Assembly (NCBI GenBank): GCA_020846745.1
Contig: JADLDI010000139.1
Span: 1-37,033 of the forward strand
Length of the DNA: 37,033 bases
Direction of reading: 5' to 3'
DNA from: Bryobacterales bacterium
GTDB taxonomy: Bacteria; Acidobacteriota; Terriglobia; Bryobacterales; Bryobacteraceae
Numbering within the stretch: position 1 is the stretch's first letter; each line of letters opens with the position of its first letter. The notes beneath the pieces are model-generated. The model ran no database searches. It saw only the letters and a list, made by a program, of their open reading frames with translations, and was not told where the DNA came from. Positions 1-6,154 of this stretch are shown here, piece after piece. The position numbers and the translations under genes were made by a program.

Positions 1-681
1 CCGGAGCATATGGGCGGTGACGTGTTTGTGCAATCCGGCGGCCTGGGCGGCTTCGCGGCACACCTGTTGCACGGTGCTGACGGAGATGTGCCGGTGCGGC
101 TTGATGCCGGGGAACAGCCAGGGACTGCGGGGGCGCTGTTGCCTGTAATAAGCGCGTAGCACTTCCAGTAGCCGCGGGGACAAGGGCACGTACCGATCTT
201 TGGCGCCCTTGCCCAAACGGACACGAATCAGCATGCGCTGGGAGTCGATATCTTCGGGATGCAAGCCGACGGCCTCGGCGATGCGCAGACCGGCGCCGTA
301 GCACACCATGAGCACGGCACGAAACCGCAGCAGGCCGATGGCTTGGAAGAACCAATCGACCTCGGTGCGGCTGAGTACGACCGGTTGGGTTTCCGGCACG
401 CGCATGCGCTGGAAGTGGTCGCGGCTCCAGGGCAGTTCCAGCGTGACCGTATAGAGAAACTGCGCGGCGGCGGTGAAGCAGTTGACGCTTTGCGGCGACA
501 TTTTCCGGTCGTTGATGAGGTGCAGTTGGTATTCGCGGACGGCTTCCGGGCCCAACCGGTCGGGCGGGGTCTGGAAGTAGCGCGCGAATTCGGTCATATA
601 GTGGACATAGCTGCGGATCGTCTCGGCAGAGAAGTTGCGCAGCTTCATGTCGTCGATCATGCGTTGACGCAAAGGGGTCAT
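1..681 (-). CDS. IS91-associated tyrosine recombinase, N-terminal and central part (runs off left edge)
   Basis: A minus-strand frame is open for 227 codons from an ATG at 681 to the window edge. The start is backed by AGGAG six bases upstream. Residues 1-85 form a SAM-like N-terminal core-binding domain (MTPLRQRMIDDMKLRNFSAE...). The catalytic domain follows, with the first active-site arginine in CYGAGLRIAEAVGL, the beta-hairpin lysine region RLGKGAKDRYVPLSPR, and the start of the HxxR box as the very last visible residues (TAHMLR). The catalytic tyrosine lies outside the window. The spacing and wording resemble the recombinases carried by IS91-like elements next to a Y1 transposase, which would lie to the left; that is inference. 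These enzymes cut and rejoin DNA through a phosphotyrosine intermediate. Family assignment as a tyrosine recombinase is firm; the IS91 association is likely. Confidence 0.9.
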   Translation of the reverse strand, partial: MTPLRQRMIDDMKLRNFSAETIRSYVHYMTEFARYFQTPPDRLGPEAVREYQLHLINDRKMSPQSVNCFTAAAQFLYTVTLELPWSRDHFQRMRVPETQPVVLSRTEVDWFFQAIGLLRFRAVLMVCYGAGLRIAEAVGLHPEDIDSQRMLIRVRLGKGAKDRYVPLSPRLLEVLRAYYRQQRPRSPWLFPGIKPHRHISVSTVQQVCREAAQAAGLHKHVTAHMLR

Positions 682-740
682 CAGAAGCTCCTAAGTTGGG
701 ATCTGGTTGCCTGGGGGCAACCACCTCTACGATGACCCCT
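673..740. repeat. Nested inverted repeats around the recombinase start
   Basis: Two perfect inverted repeats are nested here. The outer arms are AGGGGTCATC (673-682) and GATGACCCCT (731-740), the first covering the recombinase start codon. The inner arms are TGGTTGCC (704-711) and GGCAACCA (716-723) with a 4-base loop. The structure could regulate translation of the recombinase or be an element-end hairpin of the kind found at IS91-type termini. Seen directly; role unknown. Confidence 0.6.
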
Positions 741-1252
741 CCTTGTGCCGAATGCTCGAGGTCCAGGCGCTGGTGCTGGCGCAGACGGCTACCGCGCAGC
801 GGTTTAGTTCAATGGGTTTTTTCGGGGGGGAAATGGGCGAACAGCATCGGTCATGGCGGATTTTTATGATCTCTCGCCAAGACCCTAAGACGCAAAGAAC
901 GCCGACGCGAAATGCGGATGGCGTTGGCCCGAATAAGATGTTTGTTTCCGAAGACAGGGGCGGACCTGGTCGAACGGGGGTGAAGTGTCGGAGGATGTCG
1001 TCGGATTCTGCAACGCTTCGACGGGCCCGTGAAGAAAACCTCGCGAATGCGATTAAGTGCGCCCTCTGGCTCCGCCAAACCATTGGAAACAAGCAGCATC
1101 TAACCGAGCCGCGACCGCGAGGGAGCGGTGTTCCGGATCTTTTGCACACGCCCTGACGGTCGCGGCTCCGTTATGGGGGCGGTGCACGGGTCAGTAGCGG
1201 GGGCGGGGTGGCGCTGCCGCTGAAGCGCATTCCATCAGTGCGAGAAGAGATA
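682..1252. other. Non-coding stretch upstream of the recombinase
   Basis: No convincing gene is visible in these 571 bases. Open frames on both strands here have compositions that match no family and no ribosome site. The stretch holds the hairpins at its left end, a run resembling acidobacterial intergenic repeats (CTCTCGCCAAGACCCTAAGACG, described only by its core AAGACGCAAAG-like wording near 878-900), and the 12-bp inverted repeat at 1106-1168. Confidence 0.5.
1106..1168. repeat. 12-bp perfect inverted repeat
   Basis: GAGCCGCGACCG at 1106-1117 is matched by its exact reverse complement CGGTCGCGGCTC at 1157-1168, with 39 bases between. The wording GAGCCGCGACCGCGAGGGAG is typical of dispersed intergenic repeats in Solibacter-like genomes; that comparison is from memory. 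There is no T-run, so a terminator role is unlikely. Confidence 0.55.
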
Positions 1253-1822
1253 CTATGTCAACCGCAGCTGAATGGTGTCCTCAGGAGCCGCGACCCAAGA
1301 ATTCGCGAAGTGATCATGAATGGCTTGTGAGACGGCACTGCGGTGTACTACAAAAACATGGGCGCCGAGCCAGAGTAAAGATAGGAGTTGCCCTCCGGGA
1401 ATGATCGGGAATATGAGAAAGGGACCGTCTTTGATCAAATTCCGCTTCATGGCCTGAAACGGTGTCAACCTACCGCCGTCTCCGCTGCAAACGCGCAACC
1501 TCAGTACTTTCTTGCCGATAGTCGCCTGCCAGCGTGAGGATTCCAATGCCGTTCCGTATCCGATCCAGACGAAGAGTACGCCGAGGATACTCAAGAGCAA
1601 AGCTGGAATTCCCGCTGAGTGCCTTTGACCGGTGGCCACGACCTCGTACGCGAGCAGGAGTGCGGCGAGAATCAGAGTAATCGCGACCGAGTCAATAAGT
1701 CGAGCCAAATATCGGCGCCCCAACAGGCCTTCGGTGGTAAGGCCCACGGGAACTGTAGCTACGGTCTCGACTGGCACGTGTTTATTATTCCATAAAGAGG
1801 GTGGAATACCTGAAGAGAGCAA
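1253..1822 (-). CDS. RDD family membrane protein
   Basis: RDD proteins are small integral membrane proteins of mostly unknown function; some are proposed ion exchangers. The family signature is visible in order: GRRYLARLIDSVAI with the Arg and Asp of the first helix (about residues 35-49), a second membrane helix near 70-95, then ALESSRWQATIGKKVLRLRV, the usual loop and third-block motif, a hydrophobic stretch PFLIFPIIPGGQLLSLLWLG, and a C-terminal HDHFANSWVAA similar to the family's H-D-K/x-x-A-G-T-x-V ending. The start is uncertain: the frame opens with TTG at 1822 after an in-frame stop, and GTG at 1777 is an equally plausible start; neither has a good ribosome site. It has no operon partner and sits among mobile and toxin-antitoxin genes. 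Confidence 0.75.
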   Translation of the reverse strand: MLSSGIPPSLWNNKHVPVETVATVPVGLTTEGLLGRRYLARLIDSVAITLILAALLLAYEVVATGQRHSAGIPALLLSILGVLFVWIGYGTALESSRWQATIGKKVLRLRVCSGDGGRLTPFQAMKRNLIKDGPFLIFPIIPGGQLLSLLWLGAHVFVVHRSAVSQAIHDHFANSWVAAPEDTIQLRLT

Positions 1823-1880
1823 CGCGTTGAGCTAGTGTGAAACCGTGGTTGCGAAAAGTGGTGAGGCCAGTGCTCGAAGA

Positions 1881-1985
1881 CTACCGTGAGAGGCCGGATT
1901 GACGGAAAATGCCTTGCATTGTTGCCGGCGTCAATTCGGCATGTAAGGGAACAGGCACTGTCGTTGTTCCGGCGAGGTCTCTTCG
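1881..1985 (-). pseudogene. hicA toxin relic (C-terminal fragment)
   Basis: The end of an open frame reads AGTTTVPVPLHAELTPATMQ followed by GIFRQSGLSR and a stop. This is nearly the same as the C-terminal half of the intact HicA at 4276-4497 (SGTTTVPVPLHSELTPGTMQ...). The DNA also aligns over roughly 120 bases between the two places, including flanking sequence beyond the stop (GTGCTCGAAGAC versus GTGCTGGAAGAC). Upstream of MQRRDLAG the similarity breaks with an apparent two-base insertion, and the N-terminal half with the catalytic His (GSHVV in the intact copy) is lost. No HicB is found next to it. It is therefore a dead fragment, an older paralog or duplicate of the intact locus 2.4 kb away. 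Confidence 0.75.
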
Positions 1986-2047
1986 TTGCATGGCGAACGT
2001 GGGGTAGCAAGCGCAATATCGCACAGGGCAACGTTCTTGGCCACAAC

Positions 2048-2081
2048 GGACCGATGTCCTATAGGAGACTTCAGAACCGTG
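2048..2081. repeat. Dispersed short repeat, copy A
   Basis: First of three diverged copies of a unit of about 34 bases. The shared core reads roughly GGAGACTTCAGGACCGCG; this copy has GGAGACTTCAGAACCGTG. The other copies are at 2762-2796 and 3479-3513, all in the same orientation and all between toxin-antitoxin genes. Confidence 0.5.
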
Positions 2082-2270
2082 GCTGTGCTTAAGACTGCAT
2101 TTGGCGCGGTTGCCAAGCTCAGCTCGTTCACGGCGGCCCGATAAGGACAAACCAACCCAAGTGTGTGCATTCAAATGCCATGCGAACAGTGGTCCCCGAG
2201 GGCTGCCGCCGCAGCGCGAGCACTTGGAACTTGGTTGATCCTATTGCCAGTCCGGTAAGTAGTCGACCAC

Positions 2271-2561
2271 TTAAGCCGCGTTTGGTTTCACGGCGGACTG
2301 CACCGCTTCCGGATTCCGCTCAATCACGCGTAAATAGGCGAACACGACTCTATCGGGGAGACGCCGGGCTTGCTCCCACTCCTGAAGCGACCTCAAACTC
2401 AGCCCGAACCGTCGCGCGAATTCGGCTTGCGAGAGACCAAGGCCCTCCCTGACAGTACGGGCGCGCCGCGCAAATTCCAGTGCCTGCACCTCACGCATTG
2501 AATCGATCAGGCGTTTGCCAGCAGGCGAATGCTTCGCGGGCGATCTCTTGGTTTGAGCCAT
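2271..2561 (-). CDS. HTH (XRE/HigA-type) antitoxin
   Basis: A 96-residue protein with an XRE-like helix-turn-helix at about residues 38-65 (LSQAEFARRFGLSLRSLQEW), followed by EQARRLPDRVVFAYLRVI, a tail typical of antitoxins paired with RelE/HigB-like toxins. The basic N-terminus (KRSPAKHSPAGKR) is also common in this group. Such antitoxins bind and block their toxin and repress their own promoter. The start ATG has GGAGG nine bases upstream. The partner toxin frame ends two bases upstream on the same strand but is truncated (2563-2703), so this antitoxin appears to be orphaned. Binding to its own promoter is inferred from the family. Confidence 0.8.
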   Translation of the reverse strand: MAQTKRSPAKHSPAGKRLIDSMREVQALEFARRARTVREGLGLSQAEFARRFGLSLRSLQEWEQARRLPDRVVFAYLRVIERNPEAVQSAVKPNAA

Positions 2562-2562
2562 A

Positions 2563-2703
2563 TTACAAATCCTCCAGCATTGACACGATTGCTCGAAGTT
2601 CTCGCTTATCAGCGGCGGTCAGATCAGCCTTCTCGTTCTTGGCGTACACGTCCAATAAATAGACCAGATCGGCTCGGACCAACAGGTGGTAGACAAGTAT
2701 ACG
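2563..2703 (-). pseudogene. RelE/HigB-type toxin, C-terminal remnant
   Basis: Directly upstream of the antitoxin a 46-codon stretch reads RILVYHLLVRADLVYLLDVY then AKNEKADLTAADKRELRAIV and ends in TAA two bases before the antitoxin ATG. The wording YLLDVYAKNEKADLTAADK-RELR is the C-terminal third of the RelE/HigB toxin family, where full proteins are usually about 100 residues or more. An in-frame TGA lies immediately before the first Arg, and none of the three frames further upstream contains the missing N-terminal part; a dispersed repeat copy sits at 2762-2796 instead. The toxin is therefore broken. Toxin-first gene order matches the higBA arrangement. Confidence 0.75.
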
Positions 2704-2761
2704 TCAGCGCCGTATAGAAGGTCGGGAGACAGTGCGTTGCTTGATAGGAACAGCTTGTTGT

Positions 2762-2796
2762 GGAACTATCTCCGGTAAGCGGACTTCAGGACCGCA
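2762..2796. repeat. Dispersed short repeat, copy B
   Basis: Second copy of the roughly 34-base unit, reading GCGGACTTCAGGACCGCA in its core. It lies just upstream of the truncated toxin remnant, where the missing toxin N-terminus should be, so it may mark the edge of the deletion or insertion. Confidence 0.5.
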
Positions 2797-2813
2797 GTTA
2801 GGAAGCTCGTTGG

Positions 2814-3068
2814 TTAACCCGCTCGGCGCAATTCTTCCCGAATAACGCGCCGGATGGTTGACTCCAGAGGTTCCCGCTGTTTGTGTATATAGTCAACCAG
2901 GGTGTCGTTAATAAGGGTTTGGTAGTTGCCGCCACCTGCTTCGTCGACAGCCTTACGAAACCAATCGACGACCGCATTATCCAGCCTGATGGTAACTCGC
3001 GACTTGCCGGGCGGCGTAGGTACCACTGCACCTCGCTTGGCGTTCTTAAAATCGTATTCTTTCTTCAT
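2814..3068 (-). CDS. brnA: BrnA-type antitoxin
   Basis: An 84-residue antitoxin of the BrnA family. It neutralises BrnT and, in the family, represses the operon through a ribbon-helix-helix fold. The strand-forming segment SRVTIRLDNAVVDWFRKAVD and the following NYQTLINDTLVDYI helix are the ribbon-helix-helix core (about residues 23-62); the basic tail STIRRVIREELRRAG follows. The start ATG overlaps the end of brnT by four bases (ATGA), and AAGGAGG sits four bases before it, inside brnT, so the two are translated together in toxin-first order, which is the usual brnTA arrangement. The locus is intact, unlike the toxin remnant just downstream. Confidence 0.88.
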   Translation of the reverse strand: MKKEYDFKNAKRGAVVPTPPGKSRVTIRLDNAVVDWFRKAVDEAGGGNYQTLINDTLVDYIHKQREPLESTIRRVIREELRRAG

Positions 3069-3340
3069 CGGTCCTCCTTCAGATATAGCCGCCGCTCATT
3101 CGGCGTCGCGTTTCTCGCCGAGATGATTCGAATCCGGTCGCCTCGCCACGTGTAGACAACAATCAGCACACGCGCAAACGCATCGAGACCGAGAGTTACA
3201 AATCGTTCTTCACCGTCAGACGCCTGCTCTGAGAATGTCAGGGCCTGGTCGTCTTCCAGCACCAACACGGCGTCGGCAAACAGGACTCCATGCTTAGACT
3301 CGTTGAGCCGCGCTTTCTTCGGGTCCCATTCGTAGCGCAT
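3065..3340 (-). CDS. brnT: BrnT-type ribonuclease toxin
   Basis: A 91-residue BrnT family toxin, a RelE-like ribonuclease that cleaves mRNA when free of BrnA. Family blocks are all present: YEWDPKKARLNESKHGVLFA at the N-terminus, VLVLEDDQALTF, EERFVTLGLDAFARVLIVVY, and the terminal RGDRIRIISARNATPNERRL, which carries the conserved basic residues of the active region. Length equals the family norm. The start ATG at 3340 lies only four bases from a perfect 16-bp palindrome, a probable autoregulatory operator. First gene of a two-gene operon with brnA. Confidence 0.9.
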   Translation of the reverse strand: MRYEWDPKKARLNESKHGVLFADAVLVLEDDQALTFSEQASDGEERFVTLGLDAFARVLIVVYTWRGDRIRIISARNATPNERRLYLKEDR

Positions 3341-3344
3341 CTCT

Positions 3345-3360
3345 GTGTACGATCGTACAC
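3345..3360. promoter_or_regulatory. Perfect 16-bp palindrome, probable BrnA operator
   Basis: GTGTACGATCGTACAC is a perfect palindrome placed four bases upstream of the brnT start codon, so a bound repressor would cover the ribosome-binding and probably the promoter region. BrnA homologs are known to autoregulate brnTA; that this site is the operator is inference from its symmetry and position. Confidence 0.6.
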
Positions 3361-3478
3361 CAGAATCGAAGTGAAAATGTTGGGCCGGATCAGGCCTCAG
3401 GGAGCGCAGTATCCGGCAGATTGGAATGCATGGATTAAGAGACCGCGTTGTTGTACATTGCTACACCTCCGCCCACTG

Positions 3479-3513
3479 GGACCAATCTCCGACAAGGAGA
3501 CTTCAGGACCGCG
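3479..3513. repeat. Dispersed short repeat, copy C
   Basis: Third copy of the roughly 34-base unit, core AGGAGACTTCAGGACCGCG. It lies between the brnT operator and the unknown 210-residue gene. Confidence 0.5.
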
Positions 3514-3547
3514 TTCCGCTTCCTCCTGCACTTATTGACGGGAAGTT

Positions 3548-4180
3548 TCACCAATCTATCCCGGCAAGCCAATTGGAAGTCGGGCGGGCACCCTGGCTAA
3601 CAAATAGAACTGTTCGATCTAGTTCGAGGCCGAGCAGCGCATGAAAGGCGCGGGCAATCCAGCGTCCCCGATCGCAGATGGCTGTCCTGGTTTGCTCGCA
3701 TCGAAAAAGACCGAGTCCTTTTCTCTTGATCAGAATTTTTTCGGCAGTGCGGTCAATTTTCACCCTGTAGCCCCGCTGATCCATCCACTGCTCAAACTCG
3801 CCGAGGACTCGGTCGCGATCCAAGTCTGTCAGTATGGGGCACGGGATTATTTGCGCGACAACATTGCGCTCTTTCATGGAACACAGAGCGAGATGCATCT
3901 TTGCCGCTAGCGCTTCAACTTCATTCAGAGCCAGCACACGTCCGCCTATTTCGACTTGGGCAGGGATTTCGACTTGAAAAAAGACTTTCGAAATGCGTTC
4001 CGATCCGAGCAACTCGCCGTGAAAGTCAAACGTTTCCGAGGCAGCCTCGTATCGGAGCATTACAATTTCCCGAATGCCCTGCCAGTACTCCCATTTTTCT
4101 CCATCGACAGTCACCCGGTGCCGCAAATGATAGTTCGTGATGTCAGTTTTCGGCACATCGGCTTTTAACCACTCGGTCAC
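3548..4180 (-). CDS. Uncharacterised protein, 210 residues
   Basis: No family is recognised. The frame is open from GTG at 4180 (GGAAG just upstream) and continues in frame upstream to a stop near 4224 without any ATG, so GTG is the best start. The protein looks soluble, with no signal peptide or membrane helix. It is mixed alpha/beta with paired charged strands (for example IVMLRYEAASETFDFHGELL and ISKVFFQVEIPAQVEIGGRV), a Cys pair region around LALCSMKERNVVAQIIPCPI, and a C-terminal part containing RYKVKIDRTAEK-like and FRCEQTRTAICDRGRWIARA wording. It sits between brnTA and hicBA on the same strand, so it may be accessory cargo of the toxin-antitoxin region. Codon use looks like real coding sequence, but function cannot be given. 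Confidence 0.55.
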   Translation of the reverse strand: MTEWLKADVPKTDITNYHLRHRVTVDGEKWEYWQGIREIVMLRYEAASETFDFHGELLGSERISKVFFQVEIPAQVEIGGRVLALNEVEALAAKMHLALCSMKERNVVAQIIPCPILTDLDRDRVLGEFEQWMDQRGYRVKIDRTAEKILIKRKGLGLFRCEQTRTAICDRGRWIARAFHALLGLELDRTVLFVSQGARPTSNWLAGIDW

Positions 4181-4275
4181 TTCCGAAATCGTAACACCGG
4201 AGAAGGGCGACGCGGGATAGGTTCCGATCAGTTCCGATCATGCTTGAGAAACCGCGTTACCGGAGAGTGATCATG

Positions 4276-4497
4276 CTAGTGCTGGAAGACAGAGCGTGGC
4301 AGGCCAGATTGACGAACGATACTTTGCATGGTCCCCGGCGTCAATTCCGAATGCAGGGGCACAGGCACGGTTGTTGTTCCGGATTTACCTTTTCTCTGCA
4401 TCACAACGTGGCTTCCCCGCTGCCGAACTCTCTCAAACCCATGCTTTTCCAAGATGCGGCAGACGGCTTCGCCTGAGAGTGGTCCAAGTTTAGGCAA
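4276..4497 (-). CDS. hicA: HicA-type mRNA interferase toxin
   Basis: A 73-residue HicA toxin, a double-stranded-RNA-binding-fold ribonuclease that cleaves mRNA. From TTG at 4497 it reads (M)PKLGPLSGEAVCRILEKHGF, then ERVRQRGSHVVMQRKG with the conserved catalytic His in GSHVV, then TTTVPVPLHSELTPGTMQSI and VRQSGLPRSVFQH, which covers the whole family. TTG is chosen because it gives the standard MPKL N-terminus, although no ATG or GTG exists nearby in frame. It overlaps the last eight bases of hicB, so the two are co-translated in antitoxin-first order. A C-terminal relic of a near-identical gene lies at 1881-1985. Confidence 0.88.
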   Translation of the reverse strand: MPKLGPLSGEAVCRILEKHGFERVRQRGSHVVMQRKGKSGTTTVPVPLHSELTPGTMQSIVRQSGLPRSVFQH

Positions 4498-4717
4498 CCC
4501 TGACCTCAACCTGCGTGACCAGCACTTCCGATTGGAAGCGCCGCTCGATTTCCGAAGCGTCTGCGCATTCAAAGAACAGGCTGAGGGCCTCTGCCAGGTT
4601 GTCCCGCGCTTCTTCGATCGTGGCACCTTGGCTGGCGATATCATACTCGGGACACAATGCCGAGTACCCGCTCTGTTCGCGTTCGATGATCGCGGTGAAC
4701 CGTCGCAACTGGGCCAT
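4490..4717 (-). CDS. hicB: HicB-type antitoxin (short form)
   Basis: A 75-residue HicB antitoxin. The family fold is visible as RRFTAIIEREQSGYSALCPE followed by YDIASQGATIEEARDNLAEA and LSLFFE, the standard partial RNase H-like domain that occludes HicA. It lacks any C-terminal helix-turn-helix or ribbon-helix-helix domain, so this is the short form and self-regulation through DNA binding may need another domain or protein. A short imperfect dyad GCAGT-N4-ACTGC lies at 4735-4748 upstream. It is the first gene of the hicBA pair. Confidence 0.88.
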   Translation of the reverse strand: MAQLRRFTAIIEREQSGYSALCPEYDIASQGATIEEARDNLAEALSLFFECADASEIERRFQSEVLVTQVEVRVA

Positions 4718-5063
4718 GTCTCATTCTAACGTCGGCAGTACGAACTGCTCCTTTGGCGGTCACGACATTAGGCGGGCCCGGGACCGCGATTTCGGACAAA
4801 GGTGTGGCCTATGCTGGCTGGCACCGTGACCACTGCCGCACGCGACCGTGGTACGTACCCTCACTCGTGGCTCCGTGCGAGTACTGTGGGCCGGGCCCGC
4901 GCCCTTACGGTTGGGGTTCTGTTTCCGGAGTCGTGATCGGCGGTGAGGGACGTGCGGATGGACCGCGACGCCGCTGGATCACTGGATGACCGTACTCGAA
5001 CGGGCAGGTGTCCACATGATTGTGGACACGGCACGCGTGGGCGCGTGCGCCACGAGAGCGATG
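4718..5063. other. Hairpin-rich non-coding stretch between the toxin-antitoxin region and the respiratory operon
   Basis: About 350 bases with no supportable gene. It contains a long-range 10-bp inverted repeat, GCGGGCCCGG at 4772-4781 and CCGGGCCCGC at 4891-4900, then two compact hairpins at 5008-5029 and 5031-5048, directly followed by the operon terminator. It may be the border of the accessory region. Confidence 0.5.
5008..5048. repeat. Two adjacent perfect hairpins
   Basis: GTGTCCACA (5008-5016) pairs with TGTGGACAC (5021-5029) around a TGAT loop. GCACGCG (5031-5037) pairs with CGCGTGC (5042-5048) around TGGG. Neither has a T-run. Together with the terminator at 5064-5100 they make three stem-loops in under 100 bases. 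Confidence 0.6.
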
Positions 5064-5100
5064 AAAAAAAAGGGACCCGGGGGGTTGTGCCGGGTCCTTT
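5064..5100 (-). terminator. Rho-independent terminator of the act-cox operon
   Basis: On the minus strand AAAGGACCCGG pairs with CCGGGTCCC around a short loop and is followed by a run of eight T. It begins 19 bases after the coxD stop codon and closes the twelve-gene respiratory operon. Confidence 0.9.
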
Positions 5101-5118
5101 GGGTTAATGGAAAGCTGA

Positions 5119-5436
5119 TTACCAGTTTTGGGGGCGGTAGAGCCAGCCGCGGCTGATGTAGTCGCTGAAGGTCAACACGCCCAGGATTACCAGCCAGAGG
5201 ATGGCGGAGATGACTGCCAGCTTGGTGATGGGGTGGGCGTGGCGGACTTCCATGAAGAAGAGGACCACCAGGGTTGCCTTGGTGCCGGCGATCAGCAGGG
5301 CTATGGGGGTGTTCAAGAGGCCCATGTCGACCCACGCGGCGGCTACGGTGAGGATTGTCAGGACCATCAGGGCCAGGAAGATGCCGATGTACAGGCCGGC
5401 GCTGGTTACGGAATGGGTGTGATTCGCTTGCGACAT
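5119..5436 (-). CDS. coxD: Cytochrome c oxidase subunit IV (prokaryotic type)
   Basis: A 105-residue membrane protein of the prokaryotic COX4 family, the small fourth subunit of caa3-type oxidases, which supports assembly rather than catalysis. It has three hydrophobic helices: GLYIGIFLALMVLTILTVAA near residues 14-34, TPIALLIAGTKATLVVLFFM near 43-63, and LAVISAILWLVILGVLTF near 73-91. The motif KATLVVLFFMEVRHA before the third helix is characteristic of the family. Last gene of the operon, two bases after coxC, with GGAGG upstream within coxC's end. Confidence 0.9.
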   Translation of the reverse strand: MSQANHTHSVTSAGLYIGIFLALMVLTILTVAAAWVDMGLLNTPIALLIAGTKATLVVLFFMEVRHAHPITKLAVISAILWLVILGVLTFSDYISRGWLYRPQNW

Positions 5437-5437
5437 A

Positions 5438-6153
<716 letters not shown>

Positions 6154-6154
<1 letters not shown>

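Noticed and set aside
727..1156. Overlapping open frames upstream of the recombinase on both strands
   Set aside because: No family resemblance or ribosome site; the wording (PLPRGRGSV) comes from an intergenic repeat.
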